Position numbers and translations under genes: made by a program. Shown piece by piece: positions 35,908 to 59,000 of a DNA stretch of 64,000 nt; the stretch's first letter is position 1; each line of letters opens with the position of its first letter. This DNA is from Tubiluchus corallicola (lineage: Eukaryota > Priapulida > Priapulimorpha > Priapulimorphida > Tubiluchidae): the NCBI GenBank assembly GCA_030141605.1, contig JAQGDQ010000088.1, forward strand, positions 184,001 through 248,000, read 5' to 3'. A model generated the notes under the pieces. The model saw nothing but the letters and a program-made list of their open reading frames with translations, did not search any database and was not told where the DNA came from.

Positions 35908-38900
35908 ATGAATGGAGATCATAAAATAACAAGCAGTGTTGTAACTGACACCTTGCACGACAAGCCAGATATAAAGTTAGTAAAACTCACCTTAGTTAAC
36001 TTCGGCTTCAACTTCAGGCAATAATGAATAAGTTATATATCTGCACTCTGTTGTCCTCCATGTATGGATAGCTGATGTATTGACGTTAAAAGCTCCATGT
36101 ATTGACGTTTTTATATTATACGTTCTTCTGTTCAGCAATTTATTTATTTTCTTTTTGCTAACACAACACATAGAACCAAATTGATTTAACAAAAAGTATG
36201 TACATGTGTATATGTATGCGCATGAGCAGATGGTTTATGCTTTCACAGGGAAATGATGCCTTATTCCAGTTGAACAGATTGCTATTGATTCGATGAGTTC
36301 TAGGTTTTAATAGTGTACGTTGGGACTTTGTCAAAAAAGAAGTTGACATAAATGATGTCTGCTAGTTAGTTACTACAAGTTTCGTGGAATTCTGTCTAGT
36401 ATGAATCCATATTGTATGCTTATCAAATTGCATTCACTTGGATACTACAAAACTATGTCTTTGATATATTGCAAGAATGAATTATTTTATAATTGCAGAT
36501 TTGCATTTGTAGAAAGCACTTTTACTGCCATTTTGTAGTATTTTTGGAAAGTGCATTGCCGTTTCTCAAAATAAATGTTTTACTTATAATTATTAAATTT
36601 GCTAATGTATTTATTGGTTTCCCTCTTTAGGCAAAATTTAAGACAGCACCACATTGTCTAAATTTTAGCCCAGTGGTGATGGTCCTGTTTGATAGGCAGA
36701 TTGTTATGCGGCTCTCATAATCTACAACCCTGTATCTAATGAAGTTTTACTGCCTAGTTTTTCTGTAGCTTAGATTTTGAAACTCTGTTGCAAGATATAA
36801 AACATTGAATATCTAGGCTGAGATGGAGTTTCTTTAATAAGTGATTTTTGGATAAGTACTCATAAATCACCACAAAACTTACACAAATAAGACGATTATT
36901 TTTGTAATTGGCAGAATGATTTAAAAGTCAGATTGCCAGTGTCTGAAACACCACTTCTGATAGTTTAGAACAGAGCTGTAACTAAAAACTAAAAGTGTGT
37001 TCTGAACATGAAAATCAATGATTGGGAGTTTCTAATTATTTTAATTTCATTTTTTATTTTGTTAGTTTATTTTCCAAATTACCGTGTGGTGATGATGATG
37101 AAGATGAAGTCTTTTTTGGGCCTATCTGTAGCAAAGAACAGCAAAAAGCCAAACGACTAAATAAGCGCAAAACACAACTGTTTGTGAAAGGTTTTCGTAA
37201 TGCCAGGCGAAGTTTAGCAGAATGCCTGGATTACAATAATGATAATTACGATGATGCTGGAAACTTCTGTGACTCTTGTGAACACAAAGACTTGACACCA
37301 AAAGAAGAAGAAGAATGTATTGGTATTAATGACTCTTTTGAAATTTATAAAGAGTCAGCTAAATGTCTAAACACTGCAGCTAATGCTGAATATGGTTCAG
37401 CTGAAAGGAACGATAAATCAAATGATTTGAATACCGCCATTCTGGCAGATACACCAGTGTCTGAATTACCTGATAACGAGTCAACATCTGAAGCTTTTAG
37501 CAAACTGAAGACTGAATACTTAGATAGCAGTTCACAATGGGAAACTATTTTAGAATGTTCTGCTTCTGATTTTTCCGATGTTCGTTTAATGCCGTCTTTA
37601 AATTATGGCCGTTGTGAGCAGCAACCGACAGTTAAAAACTCCCAGCTAGCTACTGCACTTACTAATACCACTGCATCATTTGTTGTCCATGAAAAGATAT
37701 TTCAACATCTAACTGCATCTGCGCAAGTTCTTGGACAGGTTCCTTCATCTCCTGGTACCTTGGGCAATCTTAAAGCCAGAACAAAAGATGAGCCTTCGTC
37801 GGGGCCGTTTGCTGAATCACTTGATAAACTAGAATTTTCACAAAATTCTCATGAAATCAAAGTCAAAACTGCATCAGTCTCAGATAATGTTGAAGTTTGT
37901 GAAGTAGCTGTTCCAGTAGCATCTGGAAACACAAAATGTACTAATATTACTGAGTGTTCAAATGTTCAAGGAAAACATTTGCTGCATCATACAGATGTTG
38001 TAGATCCACATTCACAGGAAAGTGATCTTCCTACATATAATCTGATAAAAAACAGGTCGACGAGGGTAGAGAATGAGTTTCCATTAAGTCTGCCAACAGA
38101 AATTGAAAGCATGCCCTCAAACTCACCAGAAAGTAATGACCTTAGCCCTGAAATCTTTCAAAGCTCAACGCAAAGTGAGAAGCTCGAGAATACAATAAAT
38201 AATATTGATGAACAATTGTGTACAATAGCTGCTTCACTAGAAAAGTCTGCTGCCAAGACTGATAATCTGCTCAATGTTTTAGGGAGCAGTTTTAAATTTC
38301 CGCCGAAATGTTCTCCACTCAACAATTTCAAAATCTTTAGTAGTCCATATAGTCCGGCAAAGAAGTTTTTCCCTTGTGTGTATCACCCGACAGTATTGAA
38401 ACATTCGGCACACACTGAAAACGCTGCTTACGATGAATCTTCATTTCCTGAACGTGGGTATAATGCACCTACCTTTGAATTGCTTGCTGAAATAGTGCCA
38501 CATTGTCTCGTGAACAACTGCAATGATTCCTGTAATTGCGAGGCTAAAGATTTGTACATAAATACAGAAAAAATGTCAGAATTTGTGAAAAATGACAAAT
38601 ACAGGGATTTCACTAATAAAGAGCAAGAATCGGATATTGTTACTGTTAATGCTTCTGATGTATTTGATGTGTCAGATCTTGATAGCAGTGATGCACTTAA
38701 TAGTAAAGAAACTAATAAATGTGAATTTCAGTCTGAGAACTATAATGTTCCCCCTGAACTTATCCCATCGATGCAGAGCTTAAGCATTTCTGATAATGAG
38801 ATTTGCACAATGGATTCATTATCAAATGTTGATGAAACTGGTATGACAAGTGCTCGTGCAACAGGTGACTACGAAAATAATCTTGACACTGAATCAGATT

Positions 38901-41900
38901 GGAGCAATTTAAACTTAAATTTTAACTTGCCCGTAAAGCCATCAAATTCTGAGGTGCATGACTCTCCGGTGATGTCAACAAATTTCGGCTGTCGTACTGG
39001 TGAATTTCCAGAGCACCTTTCTCTTTTGACCAGATCAGTCACAAAAGAAAATCTGAAGCCTTCGGCAAAAAAGGTAGTTATAAACAAATTTAAAATTTCT
39101 AATTTATGCTTATAAAGTGAGATTGTTTGATGTATTTTGTAGATTGATATTTGTTCGTGTATAGCCGAATGGTCTCAATGCACAACCGAGGTTAAGTGAT
39201 GCAGAACATATCAGTAAATGAGTGGGTGACAGCCTGGAAAACTTTTTCTAGTGAGTTTTATCTGTCATACCTCTGATTATTCACCTTGTTGAGGGACTTC
39301 AGGTGTATAAGAGTCCGAATGTGGCCAAGGCACCTGTTCTGGTTCATTGTCTTAGACATGCTACCTGTTTCATAATAAGACACAGAAAAATGTTCCTATT
39401 GCACACTCGAGTCTTGAATTCTAGCATGCAGAGTGCCAAGCTATATAAAAATTTCAGGTTAATGTTATGAATATGTACAGTTGTTATGTAATGTTATAAA
39501 ATAATTATTGTGCTCAATCTGTGCTTTGTGTCGTTACTGTCGTATTGCTTATAATAATTTTTACTTTTGATTCCAGGAGTTTTTGTTGAACTTTAAGATT
39601 CGCTATAAATATGGGTAATCTTTTGATGAACTTTATTTCAGCCACTGTCATCTGTGAGAAGGATGGAACTGGAAAAGAAGAAAGAAGAACTGGCTAAATT
39701 GAAAGAAAAAAGAGAGAAACTTGAAAAAACAGTTTCAAAAAAATGCAAGGTATCTGTTTAAAGTGCACTTATCTATCACATGCTCTAAGCCGGTGGTTCC
39801 CAAACTTTCTCGGACCGTTACCCAAATCGGGAAACCCGGTCGTGTCCATTACCCCCCACCTAGTACTACTTCTCCAACTCAAAAAGCAAACACACGTATA
39901 TGCCACAAGCAAGCAAAATTATTTATGTTTGCTCGTGACATAAATAAATTTCCAGGTGTTGTTGTTGTATTGTTGCCAAAACAAGAATTACAATTACTGA
40001 ACCTGCTCATTACTGAGTGAGCAGGTTCGTTCGAGTAATTATTACTCGAACAAACGAAAACAAGAAGAAATGAATGACAACAACAAAATCTCAGTTAGTG
40101 GGACGGATGAGCCTGTTTTTCGGACGCCAGTTTCTCAAACCTGGGTTTCGTCAGGCTCAAAGCAACGCGTGCCACGTCCAACCTATTTCTTTTCTTTGTT
40201 TTCATGTTCATTATGGACGAAAAACCTTGTTCACACAGATACGTTGTTGAAAAACACGTGAGAATATTCAATGCCCGTTCTGCAAGGACTGGTGAACTGG
40301 CCATCTCTCCTATCCAGAACTCTTCCAGGTTCTGCTGCTGGAATTTCATTTTGTTTTCCTCGTTGAGCCTCAGTTCAATCCACTCTTCTTTAGCTGGGAA
40401 ATCGTCGTCTTCAATTTGACCATCCTCCGCCAAAAAGGGCTGTACGCACCACTGTAAGGATCTTGTTTCCAGGTCCGGGAATTACCGTTCCAAGTTTTGG
40501 ACGAGCTCGTTGAGGTGTTCAACTATTTCCAGCTTTACATGTTCCAGCAGTTCTTCACCTTGCTCGTTAGTTTCGATGAATTGATCCAAATGAGGGACCC
40601 CATGACACAGTGTTGCCTGCCGGAGGCAGTCTCTTCAAGAAGAAAACTACGTAAAATGCATTCCGAGCGAAGTTTTAAAAATTTTCGGGTGCCCGTTACC
40701 CCCCCAAAAAAACCATATTACCCCCGGGGGGTAATTTACCCCTACTTTGGGAACCACTGCTCTAAGCAAATAACTTGTGCCCTGCATAATATTAATGAAT
40801 GAAGGAGCACAGCAATTTTTTGGAGCAATTTCTAGAATTGCCAGTTAAGCAGCCTAATAGCCCTGGGACAATTGTGCATGATATGTAAGAATCATTCACT
40901 TCATGTTAATTTTTGTCACCCAGTGGTTTTGAAGTATTATGGGTCTAGTTGCTACAACGTTAAGGCATTTTTCAAGCCAGATTCAAGATTATTTTAAGGT
41001 CATGTAATATAAAATGCCGATTATATGTGAAACACTTGGAGTCGAAGATTCAGATTCAATGCTGTGTTGGAATTAAATGAATTTATGATTTGAATTACAT
41101 TAAATTATGGAAACTGTAAAAATGTGAGATTTGCATTTGATTTGGTTATGGAAATGACGAAATTTAGGTTTTGTCCCACATCTAATTTGAGTGAGACAGC
41201 ACCAAATGAATGAATTTAAATCACTCATTTTGCATTTTTATGCATCACTGATTTATGCATTTTTGCGATGTATATTGAATGTAATATTGTATATTAACAA
41301 TGTATATTGAATGTACATTGAATGTATATTGAATGTGGTGTGGTTAAATTTTAAATGACCTTGAACTTTGTTTGAGAAACTGTCACCCGGCCACTTTTTT
41401 CTGAAACCCCAGACCCCTGAGAGAAACCATATTGAAACCACTGAGAGACAAAAGTTAACTTGCCTTGTTTGATTCTTAACAATTGCCCTTGTACTATAAA
41501 TGATGATTGTTACCTGCACATTGTCTTAAGGAATTTCATCATTCTTGAATATGTAAAACTTTGTAAGGTATGTGAAAACTTGCATAACTTTTAACCAATA
41601 AATACAAAGTCTTATTTGAATTTGACATTAAATCTTGCTGACATTAAAACTTTTATGTCACATTTACATCCACGCTCTTAAAATTTGTCTACCATCACAC
41701 ATGAGGTTGTGACACTTTCAGCTATACAATATTTCTTAGAGTACAGTTGAAGTTGACATCAATAGGAATAAATATGATGACAATCGAATAAGATATTATT
41801 TTATGCAAGATGTGCCAATTTATTTTTTCAGATGCTTCAGAAGTCGCCAGTGAAAAAGGAAGGTTTATTTTTAAGTAAAGATTCTCCTCGGCGGTTTATG

Positions 41901-44900
41901 TCAGAATTTCAGGCACCTGGGATTAATGGCATTAGTGCTCTAAAATTGGTATGTGCTTGTTCTAATTGTAACAAAAGGGTTATATTTATTGTGCTTCTAC
42001 ATTGCTTCTTAATCATTGAAATGATGCTAAGAATAATTTTATTGTACTTAACGATGATGACAATTGTTGCTGATGTTATTGTTCATCTTCCAGTTACTGG
42101 CTCTTTGTGTGATTTCGACTCATTATCATTGTTTTCATTTTAGACATATGTTTGTATGATTGCATATCATATTCAATGAGTTACTGTTGTTCTTTTATAG
42201 AATTTTTCTCATAAATTTGTTTGATGGCTAGATGTAAATACCAAGCTTTTCAGCACAAAACTTACAGAAAATTCACTAAATTTAATAATACATGTTTAAG
42301 GTAGGCCTGTAACCATACATTGATATATCGATGCGTCGTAATATCTTTCATTACGATATGCGTATCGCCAAATGCACTTGTACCATGATAATATGAGTCA
42401 ATGCTATTCATCAATTTAGCTTAGCCGTATGCCGATAAAAACGATGTGAAGTAATTCAAGTTGTAGCTGTATGGTGTATTGTAGATAAGTAACAATCAGT
42501 GCAGTAAACAGTAATTTACTTGACACAAGCACTGCTAGCAGCCGAAACAGTTGAAAATGTAAGGTGTTTAATCTGTAGTAGACTAATTACGTTGTTTGCA
42601 TATAAATTTGTGAAATGGCAAATGTGAACCACAAAATACACAAGCATCTTTTAAATTAAAGTAGTTTTGCTTTTCTGCTGGCTTACAATGCAAACAATAG
42701 TCTACACATTACACAAGTAATGAATAACAATTAAACATATAGTCGAGTTATTTTAGCATTTAACGATCCTAAAACTGTTGACTGATAAATATATTTAGTA
42801 TTTATTATCAACAGCTTCATCTAGTTTTTTTTATAAAGCCTGCAAATGTTAACTCAGGTGTATTGTAGTATGTATCTTATCGAGAGGTTAATATCATGAT
42901 ATGTATTGTATTGTGACCTGGTGTATTGTTACACCCCAGTATGAAATGGTTGTAGTTACAGAAAGTTGTCGATCGTGATACACCCAAGCAGTAACAGTTT
43001 GCACGGTTTCTGTGATTTGAGCCTTGTTAGTCAAGTTTTACATTATATGTCAATTATGTAATCTTAATCTCAATATGAATAAGCAATAGGGAAGTGAACT
43101 AAATGAACTACTTATTATCAAAATATTTGTTGATTTTATATAAGCAAACTGATATGGATGAAAGACTCTTACTCTGCTCTGACATGAGTAAAGTAATTTA
43201 ACTAATACTTGAGCTGGAATGAAAAATGAGCTATTTAGGCTGAGTCACAATAAACTTTCACTGTGTGAAAATCCAACTCTAATTGAAAAGAATTCTGTAT
43301 AGTATAGTTAGCACCTTTCTTTTCATTCTCAGTTAGTAAAGTAACATTCAGTCTGCAAACATATGAAGAGAACTTGTTTGAATTTTTAGAGTTTATGCCT
43401 AATTGCTTTGTTTCAGGGCTCACGTGATTGGGACAAGGTAGTAGTCTGGAACACAGTGCAGAATAGCCAGTCTCAGACACCAGGTGTTGCTACCTGTGCA
43501 GCTCAGTTGAAGAAAACACCGGTTGTGATTCGTCATGCACCTGGTATGTAAAGTTAATTATCAAAATGATAAATATTTTGCAGTTCTATTCTGTGCACTG
43601 TATTCTATAAGTTATGGATAGATGTTTCATTCGAATTGATAAAATGAAGAATTTAGCCATTTTACAACAAAGCATGTGTCAGAGAAAAAACGTGTAGTTT
43701 GTCCGAAGTAAAGCACTAACGGTGCAGTCAGAATGTGTAACTGTAACGAACACATGCAAAATAAAATATTAAAATTTTGATAATTCTCAGTTTCAGATGA
43801 TAAGAAGCAGTCAGCTGTGCGATGGTGTCAGAACCTTGTTACTCATATCGAGCTTCCCGTAACTAGAAAGCCTGTGGCACATATAAGAAAATCTATTTTA
43901 CTAAACAAGGTAGTTTAAAGCTATTTAAGTAGCTGCAGTGAGCTTTGCTAAATGCAATAATTTCCTTAATGTAAAAAAGCTCTTAACCTAATTAAATATA
44001 TTAGTTCATCTTTCAATTTTCGTTAATGCAAATATCAGTAATTGTATTAGATCAATTTTGTAATGCTCAAGAACTATCTTGAATGCCTGAATGATGACGA
44101 GTCGATATGTTTTCATTTGCCACCAAGGATAACTCGCATTCATGTCTCTTGTTCATTATGGTAGTGCACTGTATAATTTTCCACCATAATAACGTCATGG
44201 CTCTGCGCTGTTTTTTCGTTCTACAAGCAAAATGACATCATGTGAAGTTCTACAAACAAAGTGATTGTCAGTTACTGATGTGGTTTTTAGATCTTTACAT
44301 CTTTCTTCATTTTACTCGTTAGATCCTTCTTATATTTGGTTAAACCCTTAAATGTACTGCTAGTCACTTATTTTGCTGCTAACAGAGGTTACCTATGCCA
44401 CCTAGAGAGATATTGATTCTAATAGCAGAACCCAATTAGTATGACCAAGACTCCAAATAAGTGTTATGACCCAAATGTCTGTCTCAAGTTAAGGCAGCTC
44501 AACTCTTCCAGTTCCAAGTAATGAATCAAGTTACATGTACTTGTGCTTTCTAAATTTCAGAAATACAGGCAAAATTGCGAAATATGTCTTATCAAACCTG
44601 TTTTATGTACAGTAGTTAAAGTTCATGAACAGATAACTAAAGATACTGATCATAGTTTATAAAATATTTATTATTCAATTTTTGCAAATTTATAGCTTTT
44701 AACTATTGAGAATGTCAAGTAGCAATTACCTTTTGTTATGTTCAAAAAGGAAGTTTTTAATTTGCATGACACCAAACTCATGTCTTCAGAACAGCTAGCA
44801 ATATTTGCCAATCAGAGATGAACCTACATTCACTTAACTTAATTGATTTGTTGTTGCTGTTATCTCAATGGTGGGTGTTTACTTATTACTTATTTAAGAT

Positions 44901-45682
44901 ACAGAAATAAAGTATTTAACCCCCATAGAACAAGAAATTTTATAATATTGTGATTAAAAATTTTCACAGGTCATATGCAAGAAAACAAGCTTTCACAACC
45001 CCTTTCACCAGCCACTAATGTATGAATGTACTCATAATGCTTACTTTCTCTTGTCATCACATAACTGTGTTGTGCACACTACAGTAATATTAGCATTTCT
45101 CATTTTCTTGTCACCTTACAACTAAAATAATTACTATTAAACTAAGAGAAACTAGCACAGTTTTTGCGAGGCATGACAGTAATTAAAACTGAAACTCAAT
45201 TAATAAACTTACTAGAAAAATCTGAAGGGATTCAATGGGATTCATGAGAAAAATCATCACTGACCTTGAGAAATCCAGTTGGTACAGGTTCCTGGCTATC
45301 CAACCATTTTTTGACTGAATTTACTAACTGATTTACATATTTTGGTTATTAAGAATGATCATGTGCTTATAAAAAGTGAAAAAATGTCCAATTTAAAAAA
45401 GCAAGTTTTTAACTGAAAAACCACTTATACTTTTTGAGAAAGTGAATTAGAAAATGTTTTAGAAAAACAGATTTTGAGCTTCAATACAATTTTGGCATGC
45501 TAAATGATTTATTACAGAACATTCCTTTGCAAGAGAAATCTCTTGAAGTCAATGCATTTGATTCACCAATGATTGCAAAGAAGAGCTGCACATTAGGTTC
45601 CGGTCTACAAGGAGCATATTCTCCAAGCGATTCCGTATCAGCAGGAAGACAGCTAAAGGGAAAACCCAGGTTTAAGTTTTAA
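35908..45682 (+). CDS. GTSE1-like: GTSE1-like protein (G2 and S phase-expressed protein 1 family)
   Basis: Predicted mitotic microtubule-associated regulator. Exons: 35908-35975, 37066-39073, 39642-39749, 41832-41948, 43417-43543, 43797-43909, 45518-45682; 2706 nt, 901 aa (human GTSE1 is about 740). Exon 1 is inferred: ATG in good context, GTTAGT donor, phase 2 joining exon 2, so that DKPDINLFSKLP precedes DEDEVFFGP (residues about 35-42), the hallmark of the GTSE1 N-terminal domain. Exon 2 is a 2-kb, Ser/Asp/Glu-rich, low-complexity exon; exon 3 encodes a highly charged K/E helix (ELEKKKEELAKLKEKREKL). The C-terminal exons are basic and Ser/Pro-rich, ending GKPRFKF. The open frame continues past the exon 2 donor to 39115, but the phase-0 donor after AKK and the matching acceptor at 39642 favour splicing. 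Family call rests mainly on the N-terminal motif and overall composition. Convergent with CDK5. Confidence 0.65.
39791..40759 (-). mobile_element. hAT transposon, deleted copy with perfect 8-bp target duplication
   Basis: Terminal repeats CGGTGGTTCCCAAAC and, reversed from 40,759, CAGTGGTTCCCAAAG; flanked by identical CTCTAAGC at 39,783-39,790 and 40,760-40,767, the 8-bp duplication of hAT. The minus strand carries the transposase C-terminus: PHLDQFIETNEQGEELLEHV (about 40,560), YFPDLE, then an open stretch 40,433-40,095 with EEFWIGEMASSPVLAERAL, FSTTYLCEQGFSSI, MKTKKRNRLD and LSLTKPRFEKL, the hAT dimerisation domain. The N-terminal part and DNA-binding domain are absent. Sits in intron 3 of the GTSE1-like gene, antisense. 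Confidence 0.92.
41269..41334. repeat. Short tandem repeat of a TGTATATTGAA unit
   Basis: Four to five imperfect copies of TGTATATTGAATGTA or variants in intron 3 of the GTSE1-like gene. Confidence 0.7.
42302..42939. mobile_element. hAT-like MITE
   Basis: Left end TAGGCCTGTAACCATACA and, reversed from 42,939, CTGGGGTGTAACAATACA; the GGGGTGTAAC form is a widespread hAT terminus. About 638 bp, no coding capacity. Flanking 8-mers do not match, so the insertion is old or the borders are off by a few bases. Intron 4 of the GTSE1-like gene. Confidence 0.5.
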
Positions 45683-46831
45683 GTAAAAATTGGATGACTG
45701 AGCTATTATACTTATATTTCTTTAATTAAAAGTATTTTAGCTAGTAGCTATTGGCATTGTGATTTAATTTGATAAGTCCTGCTTTGAAAACTTACAGTCT
45801 TCATTAAAACTGTTACACCTACCTTTTATGAACTAGATTGAAGTTTGTTATTTTTAGCTGATTTTTGTGCAACATCGATTAGGTTGCCGATAGTCGGCCC
45901 GGCTTGTCAGTTGGCTTGGCTGCTTATGTTAACTATTATTGTTAGTAGTCCAATAGGTTTTTTTTAATTTAGGTCACCATTTCTAAGTACTGTTAACTTA
46001 TTTTCAAGTTTTTCTAAAAAAGAAACTACATAACCTAACTTCTTATTTTCCAAAATAATGTAATATATAATATTGTAATATGAATCAACATGAATTCTGT
46101 TGACACACAAAATCATGGTGTAAAAAGTTTCTAAATCTGGGGATGCGAAAATAACAATTATTGTTTCTGCACTATTATATTTTTGTGTAATTATACCAGT
46201 GTAAATTAAATCAGTGTAAGGAGCGTTTCCATAATTGAATATTAATTTGGCATAATTTAATTTTAACATAAACTTTTACAAAATCATGTTTAAGACCTTA
46301 GACTTAAGGACTTGCTTATCTATTTTCAAGTTATGTACTGCTGTAACAACAAGTCAATTTTGGCGCTGTCAGTATAATATACTACATACTCATTGATCAG
46401 TCTTGATAATTTTGAACTTGGGACAAGACCATAATATTTTTGTAACTTTCTGTTAACATCACAATAAAAATGCTAAATAAAACGATACCATTAAGAAAAT
46501 AAAATCACTAGCGATACTGTAAATTTCTGAGCTACATTTTCGAGATGCTGTTAAATGTAAGAAAAGTAAAATGATTCTCACTTTTTTCCACTTTACATTT
46601 ACAAAACTACACTGTTACTTAATTGTGAAGCCATACTGCCATAGCTTTTAGCATTGTATAAAATAGAACATAAATTATAATTCTCTCACATTTTCTCAGA
46701 TTGGATTACTTATTTAACCTTGATTTACAAATAATCACAAATTTGATTAGCTATACAAACTGCATAAATTGCTAACTGCATATAGCTTTGACTAGATTAG
46801 GAATGTACTAGAAGCTTGCTAGTAGAGGACT
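45683..46831. other. Convergent spacer between the GTSE1-like gene and CDK5
   Basis: About 1.15 kb AT-rich sequence holding both 3' UTRs in opposite orientation. AATAAA motifs on the plus strand at about 46,464 and 46,475 could end GTSE1-like transcripts. No exon or repeat recognised. Confidence 0.5.
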
Positions 46832-56264
<9,433 letters not shown>

Positions 56265-58100
56265 TGTGCACTAGTAAAAAAGAAAAACACATTTATTTTA
56301 CTGCAATGTAGCTAAAAAAGTAGGATTACCAAACAAAACATATCAATAGTAAACTACCTCGTGATTCATGAATAATATTTTACATGCTACTACTCGTTTT
56401 TAGGTATTGCTACGGACTTCAGGTATACAAATTTGTGCGTAGAGGTTTAGTAATTTTGTTATACTCTTGATAATTCATACATCAAAAAAGCTTCTCAGTC
56501 TATTTGCAGAGATGTTACAAACCCACAATTTCTTAAATTTTGGTCTAGGCCGCATTTCAACTTTTTTCACATTTCTCGAAGTGAAATGCTTATGACGTTT
56601 TCAAGTTTCGTATCAAAATTTAATTAACTGAGTATTAGTATCATCTTTATAAATAATTTTGATTTTCAGATTACAATACTTTGCAATGATTGTGTACTTT
56701 TCAAATCAGAGCCACTAGATGGAAATGAAAGTAAAATTTAATACAGCAACAGGCAGAGAAATGCACGGGAATACCATTGGTAGCAGCTCCATGACAAGTA
56801 GTTAGAAAGGCAGCAGCATGTTGAATCAGTACACTGCTGTGAAAGCAATAAAGCAAGCAAAGCATCCAGAAGCATTAGCTGTATGTACATGGACAGTTTA
56901 CACTTTACGGCACGAAGCGAGATATTAGCACGAAGATGTCACTAAATCGATTAGAGAAATTGTTTGCCAGTACTTTATATAAAAATTGGTGTGTTGAATT
57001 CACGCCTACATAGCTACTTTGAACTTTCGAACTTGTTGCAAATTACCGTTTAGCAATGTCATAAACCTATCATTTTATCCAGGTGTCATTTTTATACTGT
57101 TATTATATGCGAACTAAAAATTTGGCTTATTCTAGTTCTTATCTATACAAGACAAGCTATACAAGGAAACACCCGTTTCTAAGTTTGTACCTATAACCTA
57201 CCAGACCAGAAAACATATCTAGACTGCATCATGTCTAGTCTATCTTTTCACTAGACTAACATGTTCACAAAACAACATAAATTCTTTCATGCTTCTACAC
57301 AAAGGCCCTGCACAATGTTTGCACAAATGCGCTACCTACGCAGGGTGTCACATCTAAGTTGAGCTGCCACAAGTAGACTGATAAAAAACCTCGTAGGCTA
57401 CTATTCAATATAAAACTAAAACATAAAATTTATTAAGCGAGAACACCTATTATAGTACGCTTGTAAATATAGTAGCCACTTTAATTTGCAATGCATTTGG
57501 TGAGCTCACAGCAATGTTTAACACATGTCATGTCAGTTCAAAATTAAGATGGTACAAAGCAGACTACTTTTAAAGCAAAAATGAGAATTTAACTGCTTCT
57601 CCTGTTGCAACATTTGATTCTTCATACCATGTTAACAGGTAAGCGATTTAAACTGATTTTTACAGAATGCTTCCATTCTTTAAGCTAAGCAGACAAAGCA
57701 CGGATAAATCGTGATTGATTGTGATTTTTTTGGGATGCAAAAAGCCTTTGATTTACAATCCTACTGTGTCCAGACAGGAACCAAGTTAATTCTCAAGAAT
57801 AAACCTCTAACACGAGGCAGACGTGTACAGAATCCTCACTCGTGTCATGAATAGCTCAAACTTATAGTATTCTTGGCAATATTTAGGACCACCAAATACC
57901 TGTACTACCCTTCTTTTTCTTTGTGATAATGCGTTAACTTCATCAAATTAAAGGCTCTAATACATGGCTGTGCTCTCAGCTTGTGAATGTCATGCTAGTG
58001 TGAAGCTCATCCAGGGGAAAAAAATATTTTACAGTGATGCATAATAAAGGAGGTAGTAATATCCCCAAGTTCACAAGATAGGAGTGTCACACCCTACACC
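56265..58100. other. CDK5 5' flank
   Basis: Should contain the CDK5 leader and promoter. The sequence before the ATG (GTGCACAATGC) gives an acceptable context. No TATA box, conserved peptide or named repeat recognised in the remaining AT-rich stretch. Confidence 0.4.
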
Positions 58101-59000
58101 TCATTCAACATGCAGTGGGAGTACCTTACTACAGTTTAGATCAAGCATATGGCACTCCTGAATAATAAGTTGAGAGTGCCAAGCTGGACTGTTGATATAC
58201 TTGACTAAGTCTACATGTTTTAGCGGATGTCCCTGAAACATATATTGGTACCTCACTGGGTTCCTTTTCTTTGTTATACTGATGACCTGAAGTATTCTAG
58301 TATCTTGCTCATTGTTTACTGTTAAGTACGACATGGTGTGGTCAGAAAACAGGTGCAGTTTAGACCACAAATCTTCAAGCGATGTCATTTATGTAGAAGA
58401 GGAACAGGCAAGGCCCAAGTATGGATCCTTGGAGAACTCCAGATTTAACAGAGGCTCTAGTCGAAGATGCACCATTGAGTTTGATCACTCAGGGGCACTC
58501 TACTAGAATCCGGATCTCGCTTAATTTTCGCCGAGTGATCGCCTATTTCGATATGACTGCTTCACGCAATATGATGATCAACACTGCGCATACGATAAGA
58601 TGGTTGATCAGTTCCTGAGTTTTACTTATGGTGGAATAAGTTTATGAAATAATAATACTCTTAATAGAATATAAAAGTCCATTAAGTTTACCATTTGTTT
58701 TTGTAAAAAAACAAAAAATTGATGTTTAACTCAATTTTTGATGCATTTGATAGTATAAAAAGTGTTTTAACCTGAAGTTTTTCCATTAAACACCTATGCT
58801 ATGGCTCACCTTATCAAATGCCTTGGAGAAGTCAAGTATACAAAGATCTGTCTGTAAGCCTAGTTGCATGTCTATTGAGCCTAGCAGTACTAAGCTTGTG
58901 ATTCCTATGATTCCACTAGATCCACTTCATCAATACATGAACAAACTCTTCTTAGTTTGCAAGATCAAATTTCACTGTAATAAGCCTACTAGTACTTAAC
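58100..59000 (-). mobile_element. CR1/L2-like non-LTR retrotransposon RT fragment
   Basis: Minus strand, high to low: LCILDFSKAFDKVSH (about 58,810-58,850), then SGVLQGSILGPCLF and YINDI (about 58,390-58,450), a degenerate catalytic stretch where FADD is replaced by FSDHTMSYLTV, then ITKKRNPVRYQYMFQGHPLK and VDLVKYI (58,300-58,190). This is the RT motif order of CR1/L2/jockey elements; the catalytic box and frame are destroyed. Confidence 0.8.

Noticed and set aside
37022-37065. Hydrophobic N-terminus (NYFNFIFYFVSLFSK) as a signal peptide of the GTSE1-like protein
   Set aside because: This is T-rich intron sequence before the acceptor at 37,064-37,065; exon 1 at 35,908 joins in phase and GTSE1 proteins are cytosolic.
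37066-39115. GTSE1-like protein ending at the in-frame stop at 39,115
   Set aside because: A phase-0 donor at 39,074 and five further exons with matching phases and similar composition fit better; transcript data would settle it.
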